NCBI RefSeq assembly: GCF_014633365.1
Contig: NC_068346.1
Location: 35,713,191 to 35,777,190 of the forward strand
Origin: Diospyros lotus
Lineage: Eukaryota > Streptophyta > Magnoliopsida > Ericales > Ebenaceae
Direction: 5' to 3'
Length of the DNA stretch: 64,000 nt
The position numbers were made by a program, and so were the translations under genes. Below, one piece after another: positions 11,746 to 24,257 of the stretch. Numbering within the stretch: the stretch's first letter is position 1; every line of letters begins with the position of its first letter. Below the pieces are notes generated by a model, which made no database searches, was not told the origin of the DNA, and saw only the letters and a list, made by a program, of their open reading frames with translations.

Positions 11746-13920
11746 TTTACTTTAATACATAAATGTAAATAAGAAAGTACCTCCTATTTGAATTCAATAA
11801 AAATATCTAAAAAATCAAAATCCATAACAATAAGAAAATATAATTTTAATTTTAGTACAAATTCAGGATTTAACAATTTTACCACTCCCAAAATACATAC
11901 CTTATATTTCTTGAAAAATTCATTAAAAATCATTTTATCACCAATGGATATTAGCTATAGAAATATCGGGAGATAATTTTTCAAAATGAAAACACTTTCA
12001 AAAATATATTCTAGTTGGTCTTTTGCCTTAAAACAATTTTATCTTTATTTTGAGCAACGATTTCAAGGCTAATTTTGAAAAACAAATTCTTTTAAATCTT
12101 AATACTTGTTTTTGCAAATCTCCAAATGTATAAGAATGCAATTAATTTGATTTTCATTTGAACAAAATAATACTTAATATTGAAATTGATATATATTGAA
12201 AACCATAAATTTGACTCCTAACTTAAGGATTAAGCCAATAAATGTTTTTCATCATCAAAACTAATATACTATACAAAAGTGAAACAACACAGACTTTATA
12301 ATGACGGAGTGAAAAATAAGGTAAAAAGTCATGTTCAGACTGCACATTGAATTAGATGCACTAATTAGGACATATAACATCTTAATTATGGAAGTATCGA
12401 TTATTAGCCCTTTTATCACCCCATTTTGAAGCCACCAATAAAGTACATGTCTCTCCCTTATGCTAAGGTTATTCAAATTTATGGAACACGAGAAAATAAT
12501 AGTATGAGAAGATAAGAAAATAAAATATTTAAATAATAAGAGTTTTGTGAATAGGTGTTCTTAGAACACTCGTAAAAATATATTTAATGTATTTTATATT
12601 TTGTATCAAATAATTTATTGAATTAATAATAAATATATTATATTTTAAAATATTTAACTAATTAATAAAAATATTTAAATACTAACAATAAAATATATTA
12701 TAATATTAAATATTATAAAATAATAATATTTTATAATTTGATTTTGAGAATTTATTGGGGTTCCAAAATTTTTGTCATGATAGATTTTAATAATGATTGT
12801 ACTATTAAAATATATTTAATTTAATTTTATTATTTTTATTATTAAATATTTATATCATTGTTAACAATATAATAACTAAAATTTATAAAACAAAAAGATT
12901 AAGTTGAGGTAGAATCAAGCAACCAAAAAGAAACCCGATTTGCATGTCAAGAGACAAGTGAGTAGCTACCAGTCCAATGGAGAGTTTGATTCACTAGTTG
13001 AGAAAACTCGTACTTATGACATGAGAGAAATTAAATAGACTGTGTTTCTCGAATAAGTATTTATTGAATTTGAACAAACAACACAATAATAAAGTATATG
13101 AGTGAAGTAGTTGCTCGAGAAAAATTTCCACCATGCATCGTACTTATAGTTAGTATGTTGTTCACACAAAAGTGGTTATTAAATATTAAAATAATAAAAA
13201 AATTTAAGTGAAGGAAAATGTCATTGCACGTGAACAAATAATTTAGATTATATGTTAATAAAAAAAATAAATATGATATAAAATAAATAATAAAATAACG
13301 ATTTTTTTTAAGAGGTAGGAAATGAAAATGTGTGCTAAAAAAGTAAATAAAAAAATATAAGAATTTTTTTTGTAAATATATTTTTTAATATAACAAATTA
13401 TTAAAAATTAATTATTTAATTAAATATAAATATAAATATAAATATAAATTTCATCATCGATTCAAGTATACATAAGCACAAGTTATTTTTGTTTCTAACC
13501 GATCGCGGGGATAGTAGAAAGGGAATTGCTTTCTTCTCTAATATAATTGTAAAACAAAAATGTGTTTTCAAAATTATAAAAATAACTCGAAAACGTTTTT
13601 TGATGTTTCTTTGTGTTTGAGGGTGAAAAACGTCTCGGAAAATGCCAAAACAACATCATTTCATTATTTATGTGCATCATAGCAAATAATTATCACAAAT
13701 TAATATAAAACACATAAATTTATAATTATTTTATTAAAATTCATAACAATTTTATTCAAAATTAACAATAATTAGTAAATTTATTGTTAATTTTAGGGAC
13801 ATAAATATCATAAATAAATGTTCAAAAAGCATTTTTGACACATTCGCTCCAATTTCTTCAAAAACATGTTGTGTTATGCTATGTCCAAGTTTGCTCAAGG
13901 GTTTTGTTTACTTGTGTTTT
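11746..13920. other. AT-rich intergenic DNA without recognisable genes
   Basis: Very AT-rich sequence with poly-A/T runs. I find no frame with a recognisable domain and no clear terminal repeats. The stretch 12540-12760 shares the phrase ATATTTAATGTATTTTAT and neighbouring wording with the MITE at 13921-14083 and may be an older relative of it. The region near 13480-13680 contains AAAACGTTTTTTGATGTTTC wording that resembles the foldback element at 9221. Confidence 0.6.
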
Positions 13921-14083
13921 AAGGGTATTTGTTAAGCTGTATTTAATGTATTTTATTTTTAATATTTAAATATTTTATTAATTAATAAGATATTTTAAAA
14001 TACGATATATTTATTAATAACTAATACAGATGTTTAGTGTTAAAAATAAAAGTGCATTAAATATAACTTAATGAGTATCTAGC
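13921..14083. mobile_element. Short AT-rich MITE-like element
   Basis: The left arm (13922-13961) is AGGGTATTTGTTAAGCTGTA and onward. The complement of the right arm (14040-14080) reads AGATACTCATTAAGTTATAT and onward; both continue into TTTAATG and TTTTATTTTTAA. The arms align over about 40 bp with scattered mismatches, giving a foldback of about 160 bp. No clear target duplication was found. Confidence 0.5.
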
Positions 14084-14931
14084 TACACTTATTAGCAAAC
14101 CCTAATTTATTAACATAATGTTAAATCATTATTTTAAGAATAATTGTTAAGATATAATAAATGTATAATCTATGATGCACAAAAATTTCTTAGGGGTGTC
14201 GTTTCGACATTCTTGATGAGTTTCTCGTAAAAGGAGAAAGAAAAAAAAAATAAGAAAAAAAAGAACTATTGACGCATTAGAGAAATTCATTATCAAAAAA
14301 TCAAATCTTTAATTTCGTCGTTTTGTTATTGGATCTTTAGAATTTTTGGATTCAAATTTGGTTATCAATTGCAAACTATGTGATTGTTTTTTTTACTTTT
14401 TCCTACCTTTATCTCCTTTTCTCTCTAATTAATAAAGGATAGGTTTAAAGTTAGTAACCCACTCCTCTCCTATGGGTTCCAAATTGAAACTTCATCGGTG
14501 GTAACTCATTTTGTTTTTTTTTTCATTATAATTAAATTTGGCTTCATTTTTATTTAATTAGTTTAATCTAATTTAACTAATATAAAATTAACATCTTTGT
14601 AATAAAATGAGTGTTTGTGTAAAAAATTTGATTAGTTTTAAATTAAGAGATTCTCATAGCCATTTTTAAATACTAAAGGGCCTTTGTGTAAATGACATAA
14701 ATTATAAGAGTCTAAGTGCAATTTACTCATTAAAAAATACTACTAAAGCACTGAAAAATATCAAAAAATTGATCTCAAAAAGTAAGTCTTAAGAATCGAC
14801 TAAATCATTGACATGCCTTGAATGAAATTGTTGAGAAATCAATATAGATATAAAATTGAAGATATTCAAACCTTTTATGATCCAAAAAATGAGATTTGCC
14901 TTAAAGATTTAGAAATCTAGATGTTAATTCA
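14084..14931. other. AT-rich intergenic DNA, nothing recognised
   Basis: Poly-A and poly-T tracts, no recognisable coding frame, no terminal repeats and no RNA gene. It lies between a small MITE and the second long LTR. Confidence 0.6.
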
Positions 14932-17630
14932 TGTAAGCACCCCCGCCCGGATATCCCAGCCACTCGGACTATCTGAACGGGAGCACTTACGGAAGGGGAA
15001 AAATAATGAAACACGAGACAAGAACCACCCTGTCATGCATACACAAAATAGGAACAACGGAAACGAAGTTAAACACATGCATGCACTACGAGTAACCCCG
15101 CTAACACAGCGGTCACAAGATAAAAAAAAAATACAAACTCCTGTGCCGACACACACGAGACACGAGGTATGACCTGGCACAGTCAGAAATAAAAGAACAG
15201 ACCCTACACAACCATCAGAGTTGACAAAGATTGACGGGACTGCCTGTACACCATACCGACTCGGTCGCTAGACGCTGACTCCCTTGCTCGGACCCACGTT
15301 GACACTACCTGGAATGATGGAAAGTAAAGTGAGTCGAGAGACTCAGCAAGCATAAAGAAAAGAAAGGCTGTAGGCTGAGCATAACTAGAAAACTCTTCAC
15401 AAAATAAACTCTCAGGTACACACAAGTCATGAGACGCTACAATACAATAGTAGAGCATAATAAAAACACATACCGGTCCTTGGGGCCCACACAAGACACA
15501 TGACACCCAAGTCCCATACCAACCTGCCGCTGCCCTGAAAGGCAACAAATATCCGCAACAAACCTGCGTGCGCAATCCCGGGTCGGTACTCCCGTCACCC
15601 GTATCCGTCGGTACTCCCGACAACCGAGCCATAGGCTCCCTTGGAACGGTACTCCCGTCCGAGAACTAAATACTACCAGTATCCATGCAATGCATATAGA
15701 AATGCAATGGCGTAGTGAGCATCAACGTGATACAAGGCGCCCATACATCCAGGCATCAGGCCATGCTCCGCCCACATAGTAAACCACAAGCTATGCATAT
15801 GTCGCGCTGGATGCAACCTAACCAAGTTAGAATGTCCGTGTCCAAGCATACTCAATAAATGGATATCCCAATATGCATCCCGTACCCATGTGCATATCAA
15901 ATCATGAACAGTAATACAATGCATCTAATCATGTAGTAAATCACATACAGGCAGAGCTAGTCAGTAGTGCCAGGCACCGGTTAACAGCCAGTGACCAGGA
16001 GTGTCCGCCTGACGGTCCACTTCAAGGCCGTACAATAGTCTACCTCAACGTCACCAAACAGTCGACTCCTGCCCCACTGCTCAATAGCTCTAACTGAATC
16101 ATAAATAAACTCAAGAAAAATCATGAATAAACCCACACATCTAGGAACCTAGTCCCCAAACTGGGTTCAGCATCATTTCGAAAGGAATGGGGGCGGTACA
16201 AACCCCTGTAGGCTCACAACGAATAAAATTATAGAAGTCTCGGATTTAATTTAAATTAAATAAATAAATAATAATTCAACAAATAAGGCTAGGTGCCGAA
16301 TTAAAGTAAGGGAGGTGATAAAATACAGGAAATCGCGGAGTCTTTCACGAGAATTAAAGATCAAGAAGAGAGGGTTGGGAGCCTGCCTTTACACGGCCGT
16401 TCCTTGCTTTTCTTGCACACCCGCTGTGAAGTAAAACGTTCGCTGGCAATAAATAAAATCGCAGCTTTAATTAAATAAATTTACCATGTAATATAAATAA
16501 TTTAACCGTCTAAAATCCCTCGTAAGCGCACCACAATAAAATTCTAGTAAGTCTCATATTTATTTTAAATTAAATCACGTTAATAAGATTCTCGAAACCA
16601 GCTTAATAAATTAAATTTAAATCAAACAACTCAAAATTCTATAATTAATAAATGGGCCGAAACAGACGAATGGAGGGTATAAAATATGAAAAATCACAGG
16701 GTTTCTCACGGGAATTAAAGAATACGAGGAAAGCATTAGGAACTTGCCTGGAACTAGCTAATTCTGACCTCTCTCAAGCTCCCGAGGCAAATTAAATCAT
16801 TTCTTAGTAAATAACACAACCGAGACTCAAATTAATTAATTTTAATCGCGTAAAATTTATAAGTTAAACATAACATGCTTCTACTAATTTTTACCCACGT
16901 ACCTGATCACTTCTCATGCCGAAAAATCCCAAAATTCTATTTTTTTTCCCTTATTTTTCTTTTCTTCCCTTTTTTCTTCTTCTTCTTCTCTGCGTCCCTG
17001 CTCCTACGCACCCAGCTTCTTCTTCTCCCTTCCTTTCCTTTTTCTTCTTCTTTTCTTCTTTCTTTTCTTCTTCTCCTTCTTCTTCCTTTCTTCCTCGCGG
17101 CTGCTGCATCCTTCTTTTTCTTCCTGCAACCAGCACACCAGTGGCGCGGCCGAGCTCCATCGGCCGCCGCCTCGACTAGCGCCGCCCTCGCCCGCCCCTA
17201 GCCGGCCTCCGCGCCTGCTGCCATTGCCGCTGCTCGTGTCGCTCCCCACCACCGCGAGCTTGCTGCTCCGCCTTCGCCGCTGCTGCAAGTTGCTCGGCTG
17301 CCATGGCCGCCACCTCCTTCTCTCTCCCTCGTTAGATCTCTCTCTCTCTCACTCTCTCAATCTCGATCTCTCTATCTCAATCTCTCCCTTCCTCTCAGCC
17401 GAGCTTCCATGGCTGAAGCTACATCAAGCCCCCCTCCTTCTCTGCTTCATGGCCACAACTCTCAATGTGAGAGAACAAATCAGATTTTTGGCCACTGTAG
17501 ATAGCTTGGCCTCCAAGCTCACGCACCACAGCCACAAAAATACACAATTTAATTAGTTTAATTTAATTTATTAGTTTTGTAATTATATTATTATTATCAT
17601 TTTCAATTTCTTTTTTTTTTGGATATTACA
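14932..17630 (-). mobile_element. Second long solo LTR (2.7 kb), opposite orientation
   Basis: On the minus strand the element starts TGTAATATCC (complement of 17621-17630) and ends GGGGGTGCTTACA (complement of 14932-14944), a terminal pair very like that of the 2024-4552 LTR. Also on the minus strand it carries a GC-rich block with GGCAGCCGAGCAACTTGC-type wording (17290-17150) followed by a purine-rich AAG/GAA block (17100-16940), the same internal order as in the first LTR. A GGTACTCCCG phrase recurs three times at 15570-15660 on the + strand. No gag or pol is present. The flanks ATTCA and ATTTG are only a weak target duplication, so the boundaries are less certain than for the first LTR. 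Confidence 0.6.
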
Positions 17631-18154
17631 ATTTGGGTTTCCAAATCCTTAAACTCATAATCGTTTTATGATAAAGAGAGAGAGAGAGTGAGAAAAAAGA
17701 GAGAGAAAAACTTATTGTTATCTCTATCTTAATCGTCCCATTCTTCATGTAATCCCAAACCCGTAAGGTCTTAATAAATCACATCGCAAAACTATGATAA
17801 GGGTTTTGGCAATTAGTTTGGCACTATCGAGAGTCAACAAACTAGAGAGAGAGATAGTTATTTTGTCTTATTTGATTTTGATAGAAGTTTTTGAGAAATT
17901 GAGAGAAAAATAATTTAAAAGAAAACCAAACAATATTGAAGAAGAAGAAAAAAGAACTCAACGACGAGTTCTTCCACCGTTGGTTCTTAATAGGGGTTAG
18001 CGATAATGACATGGACTAAACTATAATAAGATTAAAAAAATTTAATAATAAGATAAATTAAAATATAAGTCTTAATTTGTTATAAACTAAAAAGTTTAAG
18101 ATAAATATTGTTACTTAACTTTTTTTTTCTCTAATTGACACGTAATTGTCTCGA
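17631..18154. other. Spacer between LTR and MULE
   Basis: AT-rich DNA with a GA-rich microsatellite-like patch at 17680-17705. No gene or terminal repeat is seen apart from the MULE end that follows. Confidence 0.5.
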
Positions 18155-18170
18155 GTGCGGCACTGCGATG

Positions 18171-18306
18171 GGGGAAATTTGGAAAAATAGGAATCTCGGT
18201 ACTAAAATTTACAAAAATAGGACACTTTGAAAATCTTTGCAAAACTAGGACTTTTCAACTTTTACAGGATAAAAATGCCCCTACTTTTAATAACCCCATT
18301 ATAGGA
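18171..18306 (+). repeat. MULE left terminal inverted repeat
   Basis: Opens with GGGGAAATTTGGAAAAATAG and runs through ACTTTTCAACTTTTACAGG to about 18306. It is mirrored at 24721-24857 with roughly 85% identity by hand count. Confidence 0.92.
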
Positions 18307-18659
18307 CAACTATCATCTCTTCTCTTACTCACATTCTCACTCAACCGTCGTCAATCTCTCTCATTTGTCTTTCTCTATCTCCATCCGAGTGTTGTTACTT
18401 CTTCAAAGCCATTGTTGTTGTTATTCACTCGCCAAAGTGTTGATGCTTCTTCATCAATCGTCTTATTCAGGCCCATTGTTGTTATTCCTTAAGCGTTGTT
18501 GCTTTCGCACACCAACCGGGTTCTCTCAATCTAGGTATTTAGTTATTTTTTAATTTTCGAGAAGAGCGTTAGACAACGAGTCTGAGTAGTTTGGGTGAGT
18601 TCAGGATAGTTTATCCTCTTTTTTGCTATTTTTTGAATGAAAAAGTAATGAGTGAAAAA

Positions 18660-18960
18660 TTATGCATTTCGCTAGTTTGGACATATATCGACAATTTACG
18701 TTATGATATATTTCAACTGATATAGGTTTAAACACAGAAGCATCATGAAAATGATATATCGGTTTCATTATCGGTCATGTAAGGATATTTGTCAATCGAT
18801 ATATAGGTTTCGAAATGATGTGTATGTACCGACATCCTTTTTGTACTAATATATCGGTATCATGTTATCGGTTGAGGTCTTATGTAAACTAATATATATT
18901 AACCGATATGACCTCTCACAACCGACATTTATAAACTGATATACCTTATCAAAATCGATA
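18660..18960. promoter_or_regulatory. ATCGGTT/AACCGAT motif cluster, left of the transposase
   Basis: Variants of ATATCGGTT, AACCGATAT, TATCGATAT and ATAGGTTTA occur roughly every 20-40 bp between the TIR and the transposase start. Similar clusters are at 21620-22040, 23040-23310 and 24310-24450, always in non-coding parts of the MULE. They could be subterminal transposase-binding sites or a satellite captured by the element. The function is inferred; only the repetition is seen. Confidence 0.55.
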
Positions 18961-19004
18961 TGTTTTTATTTAATTTAGAAATCGTTTCAATGTATGTTAT
19001 AGGA

Positions 19005-21453
19005 ATGGAAGCTTCGAGACCTGTCTTTGTTATTGTGATGTATGGAGGTCAGTGGCAATATGATGTTGATGCGAAAGAATATAAATACGTGACCGAAGAA
19101 TGTGGGTCAGTAATGCGTGTGGAAGTAGATTGCACATTCAACCAATTGGTAAGTTCCCTATATAGCAAGTTCAATGTTAGTTCGGCTGAGAAGTCAATTG
19201 TGCTGAAATACAAGTATAAGCACTCGGTTCTATCTACACTTCCATTGGAGATTCGTAATGATACAGATGTTGAGTGCTTTCTATTCGAATGCTCTCGGAT
19301 AGAGTCCAGAAGCCTATTGTGTGTTGATTTTGTGGACAGATTACTACCGCAGACACAACCTAATTCTAGTTTTTGGCATAAGGAAATGGTTGTAAAGAAT
19401 TCTCCAATGACACGCTTGGGGAATGATAGTCCAACATCGTTTAAAGATGAGGTTAATTGCGATGATGCTTTGGATGGAAATGGTTATGAAGATGCTGGAA
19501 ATGGTGTTGAAGATGTTAAATGGGATGATGCTAGACATGGGGTTGAAGCTGTTAATTAGGATGATGTTGGGCATGGGGTTGAAGATGTATTTAATGCTGA
19601 TGAAGCTGAAAATTTAAACAATATCAATGTAGAGGACTGTCGGGGTTGTGCTAAGCAGCCTAGTTTTCTCCCATCTTTGAGATTATCAAGGGTTAGTGCG
19701 GGAACATTATCTGTGGTGTCAGAAGTTGAGTTGAACGAATTTTTTTTGTCAAAATCAGAATTGCATCAAAGGATGGGTTTGTTGGCTTTAAAGAATAATT
19801 ACGAATACAAAGTGGTCAAGTCAACTAAGAAGGTAGTGTACATGAAATGTAATCACGATGATTGTAAATGGCGGTTGAGGGCAGCCACGCTTGTCACTTC
19901 TTTTGGTTGGACAATTAGGAAATATGTAAATACTTATTCATGTTCATCTTCAATAATGCGTAGTGATCATTGTCAGATGAAGAGTAGAATAATTGGTTCT
20001 TATATAAAAACTAGTTTCGAGGATGTTAAGCGTATTTATAAGTTTAAAAACATTGTCCACGATATTCGCAAGGACTTTGGGGTCAACATAAGTTATGATA
20101 AGGCATGGAGATCGTGGGAAAAGGCTTTGGACATGATTAGGGGGGTGCAAAGGAATCATTCCAATTACTTCCATCTTATCTGTACATGTTGAAGTTAAAT
20201 AACCCCGGGACTATTGCAGAATTCGAGAGTGGCAGTGGAAACAGATTCAAGTACATTTTTATGGCTATTGGTGCATGCCTTGCCGGATTTCGTAGCAAAA
20301 TGCGGATCGTCATTTCAGTCGACGCTTGTTTCCTTAAGGGTAAGTATCTTGGTAACTTGTTTGTTGCCACATGTAAAAACAGTAACAATCATGTTTATCC
20401 TATAGCGTGGGAGTCAAAGATTTTGAGAATGATGTCTCATGGGAATGGTTCTTCAATAAATTGCGCTCTGCACTTGGTGATGAGATACCTGATTTGGTAT
20501 TTGTGTCTGACCGGCACAAGAGCATCCATAAGGCAGTCACGATGGTGTTCCGTAACTCATTGCATGTTTCATGTATATATCATATTGGCCAAAATGTAAA
20601 GGCTAAATTAAAAAAGGAAATGTGCATGCTCTTTTCTACAAAGCTGTAAAGGCATGCATGTCAACATTCAGAATTTCAGGAATACTTTATTGAGCTCGAG
20701 CAATATGCTCCATCCGTTGGTGCCTATCTTAGAGAGACCGATTTTAGTCGTTGGGCACGTGCATATTTAGATGGTAAGAGGTTTGATATAATGACAACAA
20801 ATATTGTGGAATGCCTCAATGCAGCTTTGACGGATGCGCGTAAATTGCTGATTCAATATTTGATGGAGTATATTAGGAATATGCTGCAACAATGATTCTA
20901 TGAGAGACGGGGTGATGCTAGTAAAATAAGTGGATATATAACAGCTTGGGCTGAGGGAGAAATAACCAAAAGATTGGCATTATCCCAGTATTGGTGTCCA
21001 GAACTGATTGATATGTATAGATTCAATATTCATGATGGTTACTTTAGGGGTATTGTAGACTTGAAGCCGAAAACTTGCATTTGTAGAGTGTTTTATTTCG
21101 ACAAATTGCCATGTGGTCATGCCCTGGCTACTGCACGTTCACGCAATATTGAGCCATATACTTTGTGCTCCTCATACTACCAAACATAAGCTCTGTTGTG
21201 TGCCTATGCCGATCTGATAATGCCTGTGGGCAGCTAAGCTGACTGGACCGTGCTGGCAAAAATTGCATCTATTAAATTGCTACCACCGGCAAGTAGACGC
21301 AAACATGGAAGACGTAAGATTTGTCGAATTCCTTTAGTTGATGAAGAGAAGAGAAAGGTAAAATGCAGTCGTTGTGGTCTAATTGGTCACAATCGCCAAA
21401 CTTGCTCTAATCCAATAACTTTGGATGAAATAAAGGAGGCAAGGAACCTCTAA
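19005..21453 (+). pseudogene. MuDR-type transposase, interrupted
   Basis: The likely start is ATG 19005 (MEASRPVFVIVMYGGQWQYD); an in-frame ATG at 18960 lies in motif repeats. The N-terminal part is the PB1-like module common in plant MULEs, followed by an acidic stretch of repeated DV.WDD units. A MuDR DNA-binding region follows at 19730-19960 (VYMKCNHDDCKWRLRA). The MULE catalytic domain shows VISVDACFLKGKYLG (20309-20350), FVSDRHKSIHKAV (20500-20538) and TTNIVECLNAALTDAR (20795-20842), giving the D, D, E residues. A SWIM zinc finger (CICRVFYFDKLPCGHALA, 21078-21130) and a CCHC knuckle (CSRCGLIGHNRQTC, 21367-21408) complete the family layout. Breaks are a TAG at 19557, frameshifts near 20167 and 20407, a stop near 20647, a TGA near 20895 and stops after 21186. 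Confidence 0.93.
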
Positions 21454-21533
21454 TAGTTGTCATAAGCGTTTAACATACATTCAATAATTAAACATTTAAA
21501 AACCCAATCTTTTAATAAGAACAACAATATAAC

Positions 21534-22040
21534 AGGTACCATTGTAGTATTAAATACACTAATACATATCAGTTAATACAACAATGTAATAGGTACCATT
21601 GTAGTATTTGTCAAATTCCTTCAATCTTAGGGAATCGATATTGGTTAATACATATCGGTTACGTAACCGATGTGTGTTAACCGATGAAAACTCAGGAAGC
21701 GGATATTGGTGAAAGGGTATCGGTTTCAAACCGATCAAATAGAACCAATGTTGCTGTGGAAATATTAATATCCATATAATACATTGTAAACCAATGATAG
21801 CACGTACAAATGATGTCTTATCGGTCGCAAAACTTGCTCTAATCCAATAATTTTAAAAGCCTAATTTTTAAGAAATTAGTTATGGGGGAAACAATATCGG
21901 TTAATTCATATCGGTTAAATAACCGATGTGTGTTGACCGATTAATACTGAGGAAGTGGACCTCGGTCAAATGGTATTGGTTTATATCCGATGAATCAGAT
22001 CTGATATAATTATAAAGGACACCTGTAACCGATACAAATT
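21534..22040. repeat. Duplicated ATCGGTT-rich spacer between the two MULE genes
   Basis: Two copies of a block of about 98 bp lie at 21638-21735 and 21894-21991. Each contains CATATCGGTTA, then TAACCGATGTGTGTT, then a GAGGAAG/CAGGAAG step and a second GGTATYGGTTT. Two other duplications sit beside them: GGTACCATTGTAGTATT near 21536 and 21593, and AAACTTGCTCTAATCCAATA, which is the end of the CCHC exon at 21401 repeated in the spacer at 21828. The spacer therefore grew by local duplication. Confidence 0.8.
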
Positions 22041-22160
22041 CCTCTAATTGAAAGAGATCAAACTAATTCAATTTTATGTATGCATATTAACAGTTAGAAA
22101 ATATATATTGTAACAATAAAATTTACAATATTACTAAGATTATATATACATTACAATAGT

Positions 22161-24257
22161 TTAATTTTTCTTTCTCTTCTTGGGATCCTTGGTAGCTTCT
22201 TCTTCTTTTTGATCAAGCTCGGCTGCAAAATACAGTTCATCCGATACTGCAAAAGCATAAAGCTCCACAGCCATATGAGATCTGTAAAATTCAGCATTCT
22301 CCTAGGTTATCTCGTGTATTGAGACATTGTGGGCCATGAATTCCATCCATTTGAGAACAAAAATCCCACAATTACCACACTTGCAAATTTTACATCCTAT
22401 AACATTAATAGCCATCATAATCAAAATACTCCAAATAAACAAATATAAAATAACATTAACCTTACCCAGTTTGCTGAGGACCTTTTTGAACCTTGAAGTC
22501 CCATTTAGACATTAACTTAAATCTAGGTGTTAAATTGTCGTAATTACAATCTTTTAGAAGCTTTGGAACCATATCTACAAGATACTCGAACTTAGTTTTG
22601 TAGTTTTTTGGTGTGGTCGAGGTATATACATGAACACATTGATTGACGAAATCCAGCGCAACCAAAACCCAATGTTTATCATCTACATTTGTAGGGCATA
22701 GCACGACCTCAACATCTAAGAATTCGTTGGTATCTGTTGTCTCTCCTCAAAAATATTGGCAAGGAATATCATGCTCTGTGAAGTTCCCCTACTTTTCTGC
22801 CTTGAATAGATCCCACGCACTCTTTAATAATTATTGTGTGTGGTCAAAATCACAATTGATTAGTTCTTTTCAGAAGAGGTAAATTCCTTATAATATATAT
22901 GGTTACGACACTTACAGTAAATGTGCTTGGAACCAATGCTAATTTGTTATTGGTTGTCTTTGATTGTTTCATTCTTTTATTCAACATGTACACGTAGCTA
23001 TCCATGTGCTGCAAAGATTTAAACAAAAATATCATAAGCAAACATATATACATCGGTTATAAATATTGGTTCGTAACTTACATACGAAATCGATACATGA
23101 CAATATATATATATATATATATTGGCTACATATATTAGTTCAAGATCGATATAGGAAACCGACTAATTCTTTAATAACCAATAAAGTTTAACCGACATAT
23201 CTATATAGCAAAAGATATAGGTAACTTAGTATCGGCTCTTAACTGATAATTATAACCCGATGTCTTATACAACAAAATATATATAGTTAGATAATGACTT
23301 ACATCAGATCAGAGTCATTGGTATTTTTTGGAGAGGATCTCAAAAAATTCCTTATCCATATTACAATAGGAAGCTTTAATAACTGTTATTGTATTTGGAT
23401 CATTGAGAAAATTATGTAAGTCCTCTACGCAATAACTTCTTGGAGCACCTGTGGGTTTGGGATTTAGCTTTGGGAGTTTGGAGGTAAATGTTGTTACTCC
23501 CGAGTCCTTCTCTTTATTTTCCTCGGAGGGATTCATTATTGATTCAATGGCTTCTTTTCTTTTATGCCCCATCTGTACATCTCTCCTTTGGAATGTCTCC
23601 TTAATAGGAGTATCTGCTTTTATTTTTTCTAATGAAGGATTTATTGATTCTGTTTGTGTGTCATCTATCAATTTCTCAACCATAGCCACAGCCTCAGCAA
23701 CCTCGCGTTCCATCGTCTCCTCCTTCCCGTCCTTCTCCTCCACCTCAACCTCACATATAACATCTTTCTTCTCTCTATCCCCCTCCACCTCACAGTCATT
23801 CATCTCGTCTTCCCCCTTAGTGACCATTGGCTTGATTGACAATCGCCAGCAGATGAAAGTAAACATATTCATGGTGTCGATGCTCTCTTCCTTATCTCGG
23901 TTCAACATGTGTCTAAGTTCACCAAGCTTGTTTTTCACTTTTCTTAGCTCGTTTCTCAGAGCAAACTTCTCCTTCACAAATTTTATATCATTCTCACATA
24001 TTCTGAAGTACAAGGAATCTTCCTCGTCGTTGTCTACTATTTTCAACAGCCTTAACAGTAGACTAACTTAATGCTCCATGTTAGTCTCTCTACTCCATAT
24101 ACGAGCTAGTCAAAACAAGATGTCTTAAACTGGTCCTCAAGATCAGACTTATGCCTTAGTGTCGCTTTAATACCTTCAACAGTCTCATTAAAATGATCAA
24201 GTCTAGTGATTATCGCGTGAAAAAACTCCTTGATCTCCAAGTTATCATCTAACCTCT
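22161..24257 (-). pseudogene. Ulp1-like (C48) cysteine protease gene of the MULE, degenerate
   Basis: Read on minus, the exon pieces are: 24257-24130 (EIKEFFHAIITRLDHFNETV, coiled-coil-like); 24046-23315, a Lys/Glu-rich segment (ELRKVKNKLGELRHML, then FHNFLN-like to KEFFEILSKKYQ); 23008-22916 (HMDSYVYMLNKRM, bounded by CAG and GTAAGT); about 22868-22466 with the catalytic His box DDKHWVLVALDF and a PQQTG end before GTAAGG; and 22379-22161 with the Cys box GNCGIFVLKWMEF. The last exon ends in a basic tail (KDPKKRKKN). His and Cys are present; the usual Asp positions read HVYTS and GNCG instead of VYDS and GDCG. Stops fall inside several exons. Ulp1 enzymes remove SUMO; in KI-MULEs the role of this protein is unknown. 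Confidence 0.85.

Noticed and set aside
14921..17556. Several frames of 80-142 codons on both strands
   Set aside because: They lie inside the second long LTR and reflect its raised GC content and TTC repeats; none has recognisable content.
18155..18180. Search for a 9-11-bp target duplication at the MULE ends
   Set aside because: Flanks such as TGCGATG and TGCAGTGG are similar but may be the outer part of the TIR itself; no clean duplication could be chosen.
23451..24071. 206-codon + frame
   Set aside because: It is the mirror of the Lys/Glu-rich exon of the minus-strand Ulp1-like gene; Ser/Phe-rich with no domain.
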